Positions 45,262 through 58,400 of a stretch of 64,000 nt of DNA are shown in pieces (within the stretch, counting starts at the first letter, position 1; each line of letters begins with the position of its first letter). The notes under the pieces are model-generated. The model saw only the letters and a program-made list of their open reading frames with translations, had not been told where the DNA came from and searched no databases. Source of the stretch: Spinacia oleracea (Eukaryota; Streptophyta; Magnoliopsida; Caryophyllales; Amaranthaceae); NCBI RefSeq assembly GCF_020520425.1, contig NC_079490.1, positions 558,001 to 622,000 on the forward strand, read 5' to 3'. The translations under genes were made by a program, and so were the position numbers.

Positions 45262-46651
45262 GTGCTACGTTTGGCAACATTAATTGAAATTGAGCTGAAA
45301 CTGATAAGGTAGCTGAAACTGATAAACTAACGCCTGAAACTGATAAGACAAATATTTATATTACCCGTTTGGTAAAACTAGTTGATTAAGTAACTGAAAT
45401 TTTTATTATTCTATACTACCTCCGTTTCAAAAAGATCTTTACAGTTACTATTTGCACGGACTCCGGTGCAATGTTTGACAGTTAATATATCCAATTTCGT
45501 ATGACAAAAAATTATAAAAAATTGATATTTATAAAATACATTTCGAGATGAATCTAACAAGATATCTCATGATAATTTTTGATAGATATAATAGTGAGAA
45601 TTTATTGTCAAAGTTTTGATTTTTAGACACATTTTTCAAAGCGTAAAGATCTTTTTGAAATGGAGGAAGTATATTTCAATATCAATAACTATTTCCATAG
45701 TAAGAATATTAATAGAAAATATAATAAGTACGAAGAAAGTATCATTAGAATGCATATATGGGCAATATATTCATCTTTGCCGCATATGGTTGTGAACTCC
45801 CCATAAGAAGAGCAACACCAACTTATTTCTATTGATGTCTACATTCTCTATTTCCTACCTTGAAGAATTTCTCTAAAGACTATTTGTTAAGTAGTTATTG
45901 GATGCAACCCGTAATTTTAAATATCATTAAAGTTTTATCTAGCCGGTATTCATAGTTTTACTATGCTCCCCATATGAAATTAAACAACCCTTTTTCTATG
46001 TCTCCTAAAAAAGTAGTCGATTATGTTATTTTCACAATATAGCCCAAACATTATTTTTCTCAATACTGCTGCTACAAGTCTACAACTACTGAAATTAAAA
46101 TTGAAAAACAAGATTTTGATCAAAACCCAAAACAATAAATAAAAACCCCAAAACTTTAAACAAATGTCCTGACTAATATACTATGCAACAAAAAAAAAAT
46201 CCAAAATTTACAACAATTTATCAATATCCTGTATGATTTACAAGCAATTAGCATAATTACAAACAATAATAATCAAATTTAAGAGAATCAGTAAGCATAT
46301 AAGCAAAAGTATACAAATACAAAAAAGTATAGAGAAGTGCTTACCGACGTTTGATCATTAACAGAGGAGGGACTTTTTTTTGCTCCCATAGAGAGTTACA
46401 ATTATACAACATAGTATTAGAGTTTTAAATTTTTTAGAATTTTAGAGATTATCATGTTTTTTTTCAAAAGAAAATAACAAATTCAGGAGCTGAAAATCAA
46501 ACGTTAATCAGATTAACGTTTCAATATCAGTCACTTTTTTCAACTTATATTTTATTTCAGCTTCCTACCAAACACTCCTAATTGTATAAGGTGACTTATA
46601 TTACTAGCACCTAATTATTTAAGGTGACTGGAAGTGCTTGCCAAACATAGC
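45262..46651. mobile_element. TIR element (~1.4 kb) with CTATGTTTGGCAA-type ends
   Basis: The left end GTGCTACGTTTGGCAACA pairs with the reverse complement of the right end, AGGCTATGTTTGGCAAGC. Similar ends are common in plant MITEs. The subterminal AGCTGAAACTGATAA repeats near the left end recur in reverse near 46550. It contains the Stowaway at 45416-45669. The target repeat is unclear, so the class is open. Confidence 0.5.
45416..45669. mobile_element. Stowaway MITE, 254 bp
   Basis: TA at 45414-45415 and 45670-45671. The ends CTACCTCCGTTTCAAAAAGA and, in reverse, CTTCCTCCATTTCAAAAAGA both continue with TCTTTAC. Nested in the larger TIR element. Confidence 0.85.
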
Positions 46652-46679
46652 CTTGATAACCCAATTTCAGTTAAGCTGG

Positions 46680-47610
46680 ATTTTTTATTCTAAAAATCTA
46701 TGCACGAATTCCGATAGCTTTAGGATTCGTATAGCACACACACACGTAGCGCACAAGCACCGCACGCCCATGTGCAAGCCTTGCGGCCCACGCTGAGCGC
46801 ACAGCTCTGAGGCCCAGTGCTCGCAGCCCATCGTCGAGCGCGCGCCAGCCTTGGGTGGGCCTGGTCGAGGCCTTGGCGTGTTGTTGGATGCGTGTGGCTT
46901 GCTAGGCGACGGCCTGGCTTCGTGCTGGCCTTCGTATTGCAAGCCTCGTCCGATGCTAATTCATACGATACGCTTTCCGATTAAATTCTCGATTCCGGAA
47001 TTCATTTCCGACACGAACAATATTTAACATTTCCGATTCCGGAATTAATTTCCGTTTCGAACAAATATTTAATATTTCCGTTTCCGGAATTATTTTCCGA
47101 TTCCGATAATATTTCTGATTCTGACAATATTTCCGTTTACGACAATATTTCCGATTCCGGTAATATTTCCATTTCCGATAATATTTTCCGATACGTACCA
47201 TGTTTCCGTTTCCGGCAACATCTACGACTTGGATAATATTTATATTTCCGATACGATCCATATTTCCGTTTCCGGCAATATCATCGTTTCCGGAGTATTC
47301 ATTTCTTGCCTTTGACGATCTCAGCTCCCACTGAAACCAAGATCCGTCGATTCCGAGTATCCATAGATGGAGTATTTAATGTCATTAATTACTTCATCTG
47401 TTTACGTACTATTTGTGTGACCCTACGGGTTCAGTCAAGAGTAAGCTGTGGATTAATATCATTAATTTCACTTGAACTGAAGCGGCCTCTAGCTAGGCAT
47501 TCAGCTCACTTGATCTCACTGAATTATTAACTTGTTTAATTAATATTGAACCACATTTATTAGACTTAACATTAAATGCATACTTGGACCAAGGGCATTA
47601 TTTCCTTCAG
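46680..47610 (-). mobile_element. Ty1/copia-type LTR (3' LTR, minus orientation), fossil
   Basis: On the minus strand a purine-rich tract GGACAAGTGGGAGAC leads into TGAAGGAAATAATGCCCTTG. A polypurine tract followed by TG is the junction at which copia 3' LTRs begin. The LTR then runs left through GGAAATATTGTCGG-type repeats (46980-47290) and a GC-rich block (46750-46950). Its outer end near 46680 and any target repeat are not certain. An old remnant. Confidence 0.55.
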
Positions 47611-48769
47611 TCTCCCACTTGTCCTTAGGGACAAGTGTGCATTTCCTAATTCCTTTGTCGCTCGATGCTTTCTCTTTAACATAAGGTAAGAGTTGTCATC
47701 CTTATTATGTCCAGAGGTGTTTCTCGGTTTCAGATTCAACTGATCAAATAGACAGATAATCATAGCCTATGATTCATCTGAGCACGGCCATGCATTTTAC
47801 AGTTTCTAACTCTCCGAGTGGCCTTGTACAACTTTCGGCATCTCGTCCCGATTTATGGGAGGACAATCCCAATCTTGCGATCTTGAGATTAGACTTCGTT
47901 TGATAGGTGATTACCTGAGCGTTGCCTTTATAGCCTCCTTTTACGGTGCGACGGTTGACAACGTCAAAGTAAGCAGTTCTCAAACAAGTAATCTCAAATC
48001 ACTCAGGTATTGAGGATTAGTGTCTAATAATTTTAATGAAATTTACTTATGATAGATTTTCATCTCTTACAGTAAAGTTTCATAGGTATGTCCGATACTA
48101 GTATTCCCAAAGTAAGTATCTATGCAAATGATTACGACATTGCCATGTCAACATAGTTCAAGAAACCGAACTTGTAACGCCCCGACCTCTAATTCAATTA
48201 TTAAAGCATAATTAGCAGCGGAATTAACCTAATTGGTCGGGACATTACCTGCCGTAACTTCCTTTTTGGAAATTACAAGGAAAACATCAATCATAAGCCA
48301 TTAAATACTCCAATATATATATATATATATAATAATCCTTTATATTATCAAAATAAAAGTACATAACTTACTAAAAGTCTCTAATTAAAACTATTAAAGC
48401 TTTAAGCATAAACTAGGTGAATATTATTAACGTGAAATTCCTCGCCACTACTCGTGTCCATCGTCCTCATCAGTACCTAAAACAGAAAACAAAACAGTGA
48501 GCCGAAGACTCAGTAACAACTACCCTAGCAACGTAAATTCATTTCAACTCATTTTATTTAATAACACAGGGAGAATAGAATAAGTAAAACATTTAATAAA
48601 ACATCATATTTAATTCATTTATCAACTTTGCAATTTAACATGCTAGTTGTCGTCAAGTACGAACCGTGAAGGATTTCTCCACTGGGTCTGGGCCCTGAGC
48701 TTGGGCTCATCATCGTAACATGGGCCTGGGCCCTGAGCCTGGGCTCATAAACCATGGGAGCCTAGGCTC

Positions 48770-51700
48770 TGTAATCCCCCGTAAATTTATAAATTTTATT
48801 AATATATTTTTAACGTATATTATTTATATTTAAATAGAACTTATGAATTTTAGTAATAAATATATAATTAACGTATATTCATTTTATTTTAAGTACGTTC
48901 TAAATATTTAACGATTTTTGAACTTTATTATATTTATATATTTAATGTATATTTAATTTTATTTAAATATGTTCGAAATATTTTAACGGTTTGTGCAATC
49001 AAAAATGATTTTAGAATTTTACGTGAAAAGAATTCGAATTACGAAAACGCGTTCGATTGAATTTGGATAAACAATCCTAACTATTTTTTTGGATTCGATT
49101 AACCTCAATTCTAGTCCTAGCCCAAGTTGACAAAGCCCAAATAAGTAAACCCATACCCCAATCCATGTTCTAATCTCACATAAACAACTCTCCCCTCCTT
49201 GCTTCAATTTCACGTGAAACCAAAAACACCTAAACCCTCAAACTTTGCTTCCCCTTCACGTGAACTCTCAAGACCTTGCTCTCCTTCACGCCGTTCTCCT
49301 TGCTGCAGCCGCTCACACCGCCAGACACTCCTGCACGTCACCGGAATCTTGTCGACGCCGGTAACTCCCACCCTTCTTCTTCGTCCTTTCCTCCTCCTTC
49401 ATTGCGGTATTGCTTTTCTTTCCTTTTAATCGTTGTTGTTTGCCCAGCCACACAACCACCGCGAGTTTCCTCGCCGCCAGCAACCGCCGCGAACCTCACC
49501 GTCGCTGGACCGCCGACCTTGCACGGTAGTCCTCTCTCCTTTGTTCTCTTTCCCTTCTTGATGTGTCGTCCTCCCTTATTCGTTGTCCTCTTGCTTCTCT
49601 CTCACTCGTTTTTGTTGGATGCGGCAGCCACACACAACCGCCTGTGCACCGCCGTGCCTCAACTCGCCGCCGATCTGCTGCCGCGCCTGTGCTCCGGCCA
49701 GCCTCTTCCCTTCTCCTTCTTGGTTAATCCCTGGAAACCCCTACGTGAATTAAATAATTTAAATTATGTTTTAATTAACTTTTAATAATTTAAATTATGT
49801 TCTTGAATTTAATTTATATGTTTTTATGATCTAATTAGAATTTTCAGATTTGCATATATGTTTAAATGATGAATTTAATAACGTTTTAATAATTTAAATT
49901 ACGTTTCTTGAATTTAAATAATAAGCTTTATGATTTAATTATGAATTTCAGAATTATAGGTTTGCATAATTGAGTTATTAATTTCAGATTATCTAATTAC
50001 ATTGAAATATTGATTTGTGATTGTTTAAAGTATGAAATTCAAAGTTTTTATGATTGTAAATCATGGTAGGACGGGTATGGATTATTAAATTTATTGTTTC
50101 GAGGTACTAGGAACATAGATTGGCCTTGGTGAAGTTTTTAAATGAATTATATTGCTGAAAATTTAAAGTACGATGCTTGCAAAAAGTTTTCAACGAATTT
50201 CAATCACTAGTTCAATAATTATGATGCTAGGAAATCAAATGTTTAGGTTTCGATATTGGGGAAGGTTCTAAATATGTTTAGGATGCAATTAGAATGCTTT
50301 ATGATGGTTGCCAATGATTAGAAATTGATTGGGATTATTTGTTGGTTGTTTTAGGCGGAGAATTCTCTCTAGGCGACTTTTGAAAGTGTTAAAGTGGCCT
50401 ATCAGTTTGTTTACACAAGGTACGTACATACCTGTGTGCTTGGAATGAGTGTGATTTGTTGAAACCATATTGAAATGATTCATGAACTTCGTTATGTCGA
50501 AATGATTAAGGAACTTGGTTATGTTGAAATTGTTGATGAACTAGGTTATGTTGAAAGTGAATGTTTAATATTGTTGGATGGACATGTTAAGCATATATAT
50601 TTCATTATGAGAATTATAGCATGTTGGTATGGATGATTGATGCGAACATGTTGGTTGGGAACATTAGATTATTATTTATATATATTGATTCAGATCGATT
50701 GTTTATTGTTCCCTTTTAGCTTTTCACTACTTTACAAGGGCCGAGGACCTTGTTTAGTAAGTTGAAACCTTATACCCATATAGAGGGGTTGATCAGTATT
50801 AAAGGAAAGGTTGAATTAATTGGAATAAGTCTTGTGTGACATCTCTGTGATCACTTGCTTAATTCAAAGATAAAAGAAGTTGTGTTTACTTGTTGAATAT
50901 AATATTTATGTTTGATGAGTCATAACCAAGTATTAAAAGTTAAGTCATGTAAAGTGAACATGAGTAGCAATAGCTTTAGACTGTGCACGTCTAAAGTGTC
51001 GGACAATCAGGAGTTGGGGTCATGGGTAGCCTATGGCTTTTTCTGGGGCCGGATTGATCACCGGTTCTATTTTTATTTAAAAGTCCCTCGATATCGCAGG
51101 TCATTGGGGTTTACGGAGTCGCGCCCGTACCTCGTCTTCCTTAGTGAAGAAGAAGAAGTTTCTAGTAGACAACTCAGTCCATTGACTATTTCAATTAAAA
51201 TAATGTTAATGATACAAAGGTCTAGTTCAGTCAAATATAGTTTTCAAGTCAATATATCTTGATTATCCTTGCTTATGTTTTATTTAGTATCATGTTAGGA
51301 TTGTTCATTTAATATAGAATCATGTTAGGACTATTATTGATTTAGTATGTAGTACTCAGCTTTGCTGATTACGTGCTTTTGCTTGTGCATGTTGATCATG
51401 GCTATGCTTTATTGATCCTGTGATGACCCAATCTTTGGTGAGCAGTCTCTAAGGATCAATAAGCATTGTCCATCTGCAGGTTTGAAGATGTTGCATCATT
51501 GGGATCGGGAATAGAGAGCTTGTATTTAGTTTTGTTTTGATAAGTTGACTTGGGTTTGTTTAATCGGACTTTAAACTTGTCGTACTATTTATATTTCCTT
51601 ATTTTCGTTGGTTGATTTTTGAGACTAAACCTGTAATCGATTATTTATAAACCTAAAGTTAGTTTTATGTTTTCCGCTGCAAAATTCTGAATAAGCCGTT

Positions 51701-51792
51701 ACGTTTTCACACGGGCGATAACGCCCTGATAATTCTCTATGTTTTATATTAAAAGGTTATTTTAGAAAAGAGAGAATTGTCGGGGTGTTACA
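48770..51792 (+). repeat. 5' LTR of the GAG-only element
   Basis: 3,023 bp, TG...CA. It holds an AT-rich 5' part, a CT/GC-rich block (49199-49785) that stays open for 169 codons of Ser/Pro-rich sequence, and CACGTGAA motifs at 49211 and 49257. Near the 3' end TTATTTATAAACC (about 51640-51652) could be the promoter TATA box. The open stretches inside it are not treated as genes. Confidence 0.92.
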
Positions 51793-51793
51793 A

Positions 51794-51812
51794 AGTGGTA
51801 TCTAGAAGCTAA
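51794..51812 (+). other. Primer-binding site region of the GAG-only element
   Basis: Directly after the 5' LTR comes AAGTGGTATCTAGAAGC, close to the TGGTATCAGAGC of initiator-Met tRNA complements used by most plant Ty3/gypsy elements, with small changes. The site is visible; its use is inferred. Confidence 0.6.
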
Positions 51813-52553
51813 GGTTTTATTTTAATAAATTTTTAGGCGCCTAACTAGTTAGTTATTTAAAATAAATTTCTTAAAAATCGAGCTTCTACGGATTATAGTG
51901 TTCAAAATTGGTACTTTTTTTTTGGGGGGCCGATTTCCTTTTATCTTGTTTGAAAGTATATGATATTTCTTATTTAAGTTCGAAATCAAATTATTATTCA
52001 AGTTAAAGTGATACTTTTGACATTTTATTTTTCTTATTATTTATTATTCAAAAAAAAAAAAAAATGAGTACATTTTTTTAAAGAAGTTCAATTTTTTTTA
52101 GTTGTTTCAAGAGTTAGAATTCGTTATTTAGGAAATATAATTTTTTTTTGAATTAATAACTTTATTTTTTTATTTATTCGCTATGCATTTCCTTAATTTA
52201 TTTTACTTTATTTATTTTATATTTTTATTTATGTTATTATTCTATGTTATAATTTTATTAGATTATCGTCCTTTTACCTTGTTATTTAAATTATTTCAAT
52301 GCTTTAGCTTATGAGAGATGGGTAGTATAAGAAGGGCATATAAGGTAGAATTATATGTGCATTAGTGGCTAGTCAACGCTAGCATTAGAAATTGATTGTT
52401 ATGTACGTGCGTGTGCTAATTGTTTAAGTGTTACATTTACATGTGCATAAAGAATTGTTTGATTCCACCAAACTTATTGATCACTGAACCTTGTTTATGT
52501 TTTGGCTGGAAAATCGTTAGTGAGACCTTGAATTTTTTTATTTCAGGGATAAA

Positions 52554-53171
52554 ATGTTTCTTTCCAAGTATACCAATATAGGATCCTTCGAGAAACTTGA
52601 TATAGAAACCCCAGATATTTATGTGAAGAAAATTGTGTTTGGATGTGAATATTATGCTAAGGTTCAAGGGCAACCTATCTTAATGAGAAAGGATATCATA
52701 GCAGCCACTATCATTAATTGCTTACCTAACAAATTTCCGTACCTAGAACTCAAGGAAAAGTTTAAAGACATGCATTCTGATAATGGAACTCCAAACTTGG
52801 TTAAGTATGGAACTTGGGATGGTAGATGGAAATATGATTCAGAAATTCTGACCACCATTATTGAAGCAGCAGAAAGTGGATTTAGAGACGGTAAAATCGT
52901 AGGGAGTCATGTTGGGGATTCAGTTACAGAAGAACCTATGGGAATAAGTGTAAATAATGACCTAGAGGAAAATGATGTAGCTGTGGAGAATGAGAATGTA
53001 GGTGTTGAGGCAGAGAATCCTAACCTAGTGGCCCATGAGCCAACCATTGAAATTTCTAGTGACTCAGATGTAGAGCTCGAAAGTGAACACATGGCAAATG
53101 AGCCTAATCAAGATGAAGATATGGAAGAAGATGAAGACCCTGAGGAAGAATTTGATGATCTTGAGATCTAA
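52554..53171 (+). CDS. Extra ORF before gag in the GAG-only element, 205 aa
   Basis: A 205-residue frame starting MFLSKYTNIGSFEKLDIETP. The first ~125 residues look globular and mixed (VFGCEYYAKVQGQPILMRKD, IINCLPNKFPYLELKEKF). The last ~80 are very acidic (SSDSDVELESEH, then DEDMEEDEDPEEEFDDLEI). I recognise no domain, and gag, protease and RT motifs are absent. An ORF upstream of gag in the sense direction is unusual for this class. It could be a captured host piece, a regulator of the element, or chance; the length and organised composition argue against chance. Confidence 0.6.
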   Translation: MFLSKYTNIGSFEKLDIETPDIYVKKIVFGCEYYAKVQGQPILMRKDIIAATIINCLPNKFPYLELKEKFKDMHSDNGTPNLVKYGTWDGRWKYDSEILTTIIEAAESGFRDGKIVGSHVGDSVTEEPMGISVNNDLEENDVAVENENVGVEAENPNLVAHEPTIEISSDSDVELESEHMANEPNQDEDMEEDEDPEEEFDDLEI

Positions 53172-53840
53172 ATTTCACTCCGCAAGTTTCAGGAGCAATG
53201 GGTAGGCAAGAGGCCACAAATATTTTGAAGTCATAAATAGTTAATTAACTCTTTTATGTTTTAAAGAATAAGTAGCAAAGCTACAACAGTTTAAGGTTAA
53301 AGTTTATTGAAGTTTGAAATGTTCTTTATTATTTTCAAGGATGTAATAAACCTCTATGGAGTTAGCAATAAAAGTTAAAGTTTTCAAGGAATTGTCCTTT
53401 ATTCTATTTTGAGGATTCCATAATACTCCAACCTCTAGGTAGTACGTCATGGATTAATTGTTTGCATACTCAATGTGAATTGTGGATCAATTTAATTGCC
53501 ACAATAATATTAAATAATTTGAGTACATAAAGGAAGTGAGGGCCATTCTAGACCCTCATGACCAATATGATTCAAAATGTTATGCCTTATGTGCAGTGTG
53601 GGAATGTCTTTCGTGAATTATTGAGTATGATTATTTTTTTTAATGATTATTGCATCTTGTAGACGATCGTTGCACATTTGTAAACGATTGTCGTGCCTTC
53701 GTAAATGATGTGTATTAATGTGAACATTGTTGGTTGAGGCGATCTTTATGGCCAATTCAAGTATTAAATTGTATGGGATAATGTATAGGTGATGTTTCAA
53801 ACCTAAAGTAGAGTATACTAATTGCAGGTCGCGTTCTAGA

Positions 53841-54980
53841 ATGGCCAACAACAATGATCTAGCTGCTGCGATTCGCCTCTTGGCGGAAAAGCTAACCCAG
53901 GAGAGAACTGAGCACCCCGATTCTGCAGGGGAAATGTTTGAAAGACTTTCTAAGGTTAAGCCACCGTATTTCAAGGGACAAGCAGACCCTACCTTCCTGG
54001 AAAACTGGATTAGGGAGTTTGAGAAACTATTTGAGGCTGTGAGTTGCCCTGGGAGTATGAGAGTAAGTCAAGCTGTCCTATATCTAAAAGATGAAGCCGA
54101 TTTGTGGTGGAAAGAAAATGGAAATAGACTAAATGCTGTTGAGGGATTCAATTGGGATTCATTCATAGTTGCCTTAAGGGGGAAGTTTTATCCTCCTTTT
54201 ATGAGAAAGCAGAAAGCGCAGGAGTTTATCAACCTTAGGATGGGGAATATGACTATTGCTGAATACTATAGCAAGTTTATAGCTTTATCGAGGTTTGCAC
54301 CTGAGGTGGTAGCTACTGAGGAGCTAAAGGCTCAAAGGTTTGAGCAAGGGCTGACTGATGAAATTCAATTGGGATTAGGTGGAGAAACCTTTACTTCCTT
54401 AGACATAGTGTATGGGAGAGCTGCTCATATTTATGGGCTACAGTCTAGAAGGGAAAAGAAAACTGTGGTAATTGGGGAAAAGAGAAAAGATTTTAATGCT
54501 GGGGGTAACCAAGAAAACTTTAAAAGGAATAGAAACGGAAATGGGAATGGAAATGGAAATTTCCAAGGAGGAAACAATCAGGGGCACCACAACAACTCGA
54601 ACCCATCTGAGAGAGTGCATCATTGCAAGATGTGCAGTAACAATCACCCTGGTAAGAACTGCAAAGGAGAATTAGTGACCTGCAACTATTGTCAAAAAAG
54701 GGGACATAGGGAGTATGAGTGCTTCACTAAGCACAGAAAGGAACAAAATAGTAATGGAGGTGGAAACCAAGTGAGGTATAACCAGTCTGGAGGTCAAAAT
54801 TCAAAGCCTGGAGGGGCACAAAACAACCAAGAGAACTATAATAAGCCTGCAAATGATAACAACAACCCGAATAAGGCTCCAGGAAAGTTGTACATGATGA
54901 ATCAGAATGAGGATGAACGATCTGCCGATATAGATTCTGGTACTTTTCTATTAACTCTGCGCAAGTTAAGCATTATTTAA
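53841..54980 (+). CDS. gag: gag of the GAG-only element, 379 aa
   Basis: Codes a Ty3/gypsy capsid protein. The retrotransposon-gag domain covers roughly residues 30-200 (FLENWIREFEKLFEAV, AVLYLKDEADLWWKENG, FYPPFMRKQKAQEFINLRMG, IAEYYSKFIALSRFAPEV, RFEQGL). A Gly/Asn-rich linker follows, then two CCHC zinc knuckles (CKMCSNNHPGKNC and CNYCQKRGHREYEC) that would bind the element's RNA. The frame ends shortly after a KLYMMNQ-type stretch that normally lies before protease. No pol follows before the polypurine tract. Family known role: particle formation. Confidence 0.88.
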   Translation: MANNNDLAAAIRLLAEKLTQERTEHPDSAGEMFERLSKVKPPYFKGQADPTFLENWIREFEKLFEAVSCPGSMRVSQAVLYLKDEADLWWKENGNRLNAVEGFNWDSFIVALRGKFYPPFMRKQKAQEFINLRMGNMTIAEYYSKFIALSRFAPEVVATEELKAQRFEQGLTDEIQLGLGGETFTSLDIVYGRAAHIYGLQSRREKKTVVIGEKRKDFNAGGNQENFKRNRNGNGNGNGNFQGGNNQGHHNNSNPSERVHHCKMCSNNHPGKNCKGELVTCNYCQKRGHREYECFTKHRKEQNSNGGGNQVRYNQSGGQNSKPGGAQNNQENYNKPANDNNNPNKAPGKLYMMNQNEDERSADIDSGTFLLTLRKLSII

Positions 54981-55135
54981 TTCGTGGCGACTTGTCCTTT
55001 TGTTTCGTCGTCTGTTGTGAAAAGTTTAAAGTTAGTAGTTTTAGTAAAATAGGAATTTTGAGAATAGAATTCGTCGAAAGAGAATTTTGGTTAGCTATTC
55101 CCTAAGGTGAGTTACGAGGGCGTAACTCGTTTTCT

Positions 55136-55423
55136 TTAAGGGGGGTAGAATGCGATAGAAATTCGCGCTTTTTACTTATTTTATGGTATTTTTATGAATT
55201 TTATGCTTATTTTTTAGCAACCTTTAGAAGTTGATGCAAAGCAAATAGACTCTCCGCATAAGAAAATGTGTTCATTAGTAACACAAACAGCTTTGAGTTG
55301 GCAAAAGAGTGCACATAGGTGGCACAAGTATTTCTCTAGTAAGAATAAGTTAAAAGCTTTTGGGAAAATGTGGGAAATTTCGTGTCAAGTTTCGGGACGA
55401 AACTTCTTTTAAGAGGGGTAGAT
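55136..55423 (+). other. Two polypurine tracts before the 3' LTR of the GAG-only element
   Basis: TTTAAGGGGGGTAGAATG at about 55136-55153 and TTTTAAGAGGGGTAGA at about 55407-55422, directly before the 3' LTR. The second is in the right place to prime plus-strand synthesis. The first is a stronger tract ~270 bp upstream. Confidence 0.6.
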
Positions 55424-58400
55424 TGTAATCCCCCGTAAATTTATAAATTTTATTAATATATTTTTAACGTATATTATTTATATTTAAATAGAACTTATGA
55501 ATTTTAGTAATAAATATATAATTAACGTATATTCATTTTATTTTAAGTACGTTCTAAATATTTAACGATTTTTGAACTTTATTATATTTATATATTTAAT
55601 GTATATTTAATTTTATTTAAATATGTTCGAAATATTTTAACGGTTTGTGCAATCAAAAATGATTTTAGAATTTTACGTGAAAAGAATTCGAATTACGAAA
55701 ACGCGTTCGATTGAATTTGGATAAACAATCCTAACTATTTTTTTGGATTCGATTAACCTCAATTCTAGTCCTAGCCCAAGTTGACAAAGCCCAAATAAGT
55801 AAACCCATACCCCAATCCATGTTCTAATCTCACATAAACAACTCTCCCCTCCTTGCTTCAATTTCACGTGAAACCAAAAACACCTAAACCCTCAAACTTT
55901 GCTTCCCCTTCACGTGAACTCTCAAGACCTTGCTCTCCTTCACGCCGTTCTCCTTGCTGCAGCCGCTCACACCGCCAGACACTCCTGCACGTCACCGGAA
56001 TCTTGTCGACGCCGGTAACTCCCACCCTTCTTCTTCGTCCTTTCCTCCTCCTTCATTGCGGTATTGCTTTTCTTTCCTTTTAATCGTTGTTGTTTGCCCA
56101 GCCACACAACCACCGCGAGTTTCCTCGCCGCCAGCAACCGCCGCGAACCTCACCGTCGCTGGACCGCCGACCTTGCACGGTAGTCCTCTCTCCTTTGTTC
56201 TCTTTCCCTTCTTGATGTGTCGTCCTCCCTTATTCGTTGTCCTCTTGCTTCTCTCTCACTCGTTTTTGTTGGATGCGGCAGCCACACACAACCGCCTGTG
56301 CACCGCCGTGCCTCAACTCGCCGCCGATCTGCTGCCGCGCCTGTGCTCCGGCCAGCCTCTTCCCTTCTCCTTCTTGGTTAATCCCTGGAAACCCCTACGT
56401 GAATTAAATAATTTAAATTATGTTTTAATTAACTTTTAATAATTTAAATTATGTTCTTGAATTTAATTTATATGTTTTTATGATCTAATTAGAATTTTCA
56501 GATTTGCATATATGTTTAAATGATGAATTTAATAACGTTTTAATAATTTAAATTACGTTTCTTGAATTTAAATAATAAGCTTTATGATTTAATTATGAAT
56601 TTCAGAATTATAGGTTTGCATAATTGAGTTATTAATTTCAGATTATCTAATTACATTGAAATATTGATTTGTGATTGTTTAAAGTATGAAATTCAAAGTT
56701 TTTATGATTGTAAATCATGGTAGGACGGGTATGGATTATTAAATTTATTGTTTCGAGGTACTAGGAACATAGATTGGCCTTGGTGAAGTTTTTAAATGAA
56801 TTATATTGCTGAAAATTTAAAGTACGATGCTTGCAAAAAGTTTTCAACGAATTTCAATCACTAGTTCAATAATTATGATGCTAGGAAATCAAATGTTTAG
56901 GTTTCGATATTGGGGAAGGTTCTAAATATGTTTAGGATGCAATTAGAATGCTTTATGATGGTTGCCAATGATTAGAAATTGATTGGGATTATTTGTTGGT
57001 TGTTTTAGGCGGAGAATTCTCTCTAGGCGACTTTTGAAAGTGTTAAAGTGGCCTATCAGTTTGTTTACACAAGGTACGTACATACCTGTGTGCTTGGAAT
57101 GAGTGTGATTTGTTGAAACCATATTGAAATGATTCATGAACTTCGTTATGTCGAAATGATTAAGGAACTTGGTTATGTTGAAATTGTTGATGAACTAGGT
57201 TATGTTGAAAGTGAATGTTTAATATTGTTGGATGGACATGTTAAGCATATATATTTCATTATGAGAATTATAGCATGTTGGTATGGATGATTGATGCGAA
57301 CATGTTGGTTGGGAACATTAGATTATTATTTATATATATTGATTCAGATCGATTGTTTATTGTTCCCTTTTAGCTTTTCACTACTTTACAAGGGCCGAGG
57401 ACCTTGTTTAGTAAGTTGAAACCTTATACCCATATAGAGGGGTTGATCAGTATTAAAGGAAAGGTTGAATTAATTGGAATAAGTCTTGTGTGACATCTCT
57501 GTGATCACTTGCTTAATTCAAAGATAAAAGAAGTTGTGTTTACTTGTTGAATATAATATTTATGTTTGATGAGTCATAACCAAGTATTAAAAGTTAAGTC
57601 ATGTAAAGTGAACATGAGTAGCAATAGCTTTAGACTGTGCACGTCTAAAGTGTCGGACAATCAGGAGTTGGGGTCATGGGTAGCCTATGGCTTTTTCTGG
57701 GGCCGGATTGATCACCGGTTCTATTTTTATTTAAAAGTCCCTCGATATCGCAGGTCATTGGGGTTTACGGAGTCGCGCCCGTACCTCGTCTTCCTTAGTG
57801 AAGAAGAAGAAGTTTCTAGTAGACAACTCAGTCCATTGACTATTTCAATTAAAATAATGTTAATGATACAAAGGTCTAGTTCAGTCAAATATAGTTTTCA
57901 AGTCAATATATCTTGATTATCCTTGCTTATGTTTTATTTAGTATCATGTTAGGATTGTTCATTTAATATAGAATCATGTTAGGACTATTATTGATTTAGT
58001 ATGTAGTACTCAGCTTTGCTGATTACGTGCTTTTGCTTGTGCATGTTGATCATGGCTATGCTTTATTGATCCTGTGATGACCCAATCTTTGGTGAGCAGT
58101 CTCTAAGGATCAATAAGCATTGTCCATCTGCAGGTTTGAAGATGTTGCATCATTGGGATCGGGAATAGAGAGCTTGTATTTAGTTTTGTTTTGATAAGTT
58201 GACTTGGGTTTGTTTAATCGGACTTTAAACTTGTCGTACTATTTATATTTCCTTATTTTCGTTGGTTGATTTTTGAGACTAAACCTGTAATCGATTATTT
58301 ATAAACCTAAAGTTAGTTTTATGTTTTCCGCTGCAAAATTCTGAATAAGCCGTTACGTTTTCACACGGGCGATAACGCCCTGATAATTCTCTATGTTTTA

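Noticed and set aside
49199-49785. Ser/Pro-rich open frames, repeated at 55853-56439
   Set aside because: They lie inside the LTRs of the GAG-only element; the identity of the two copies comes from LTR duplication, not from being a gene pair.
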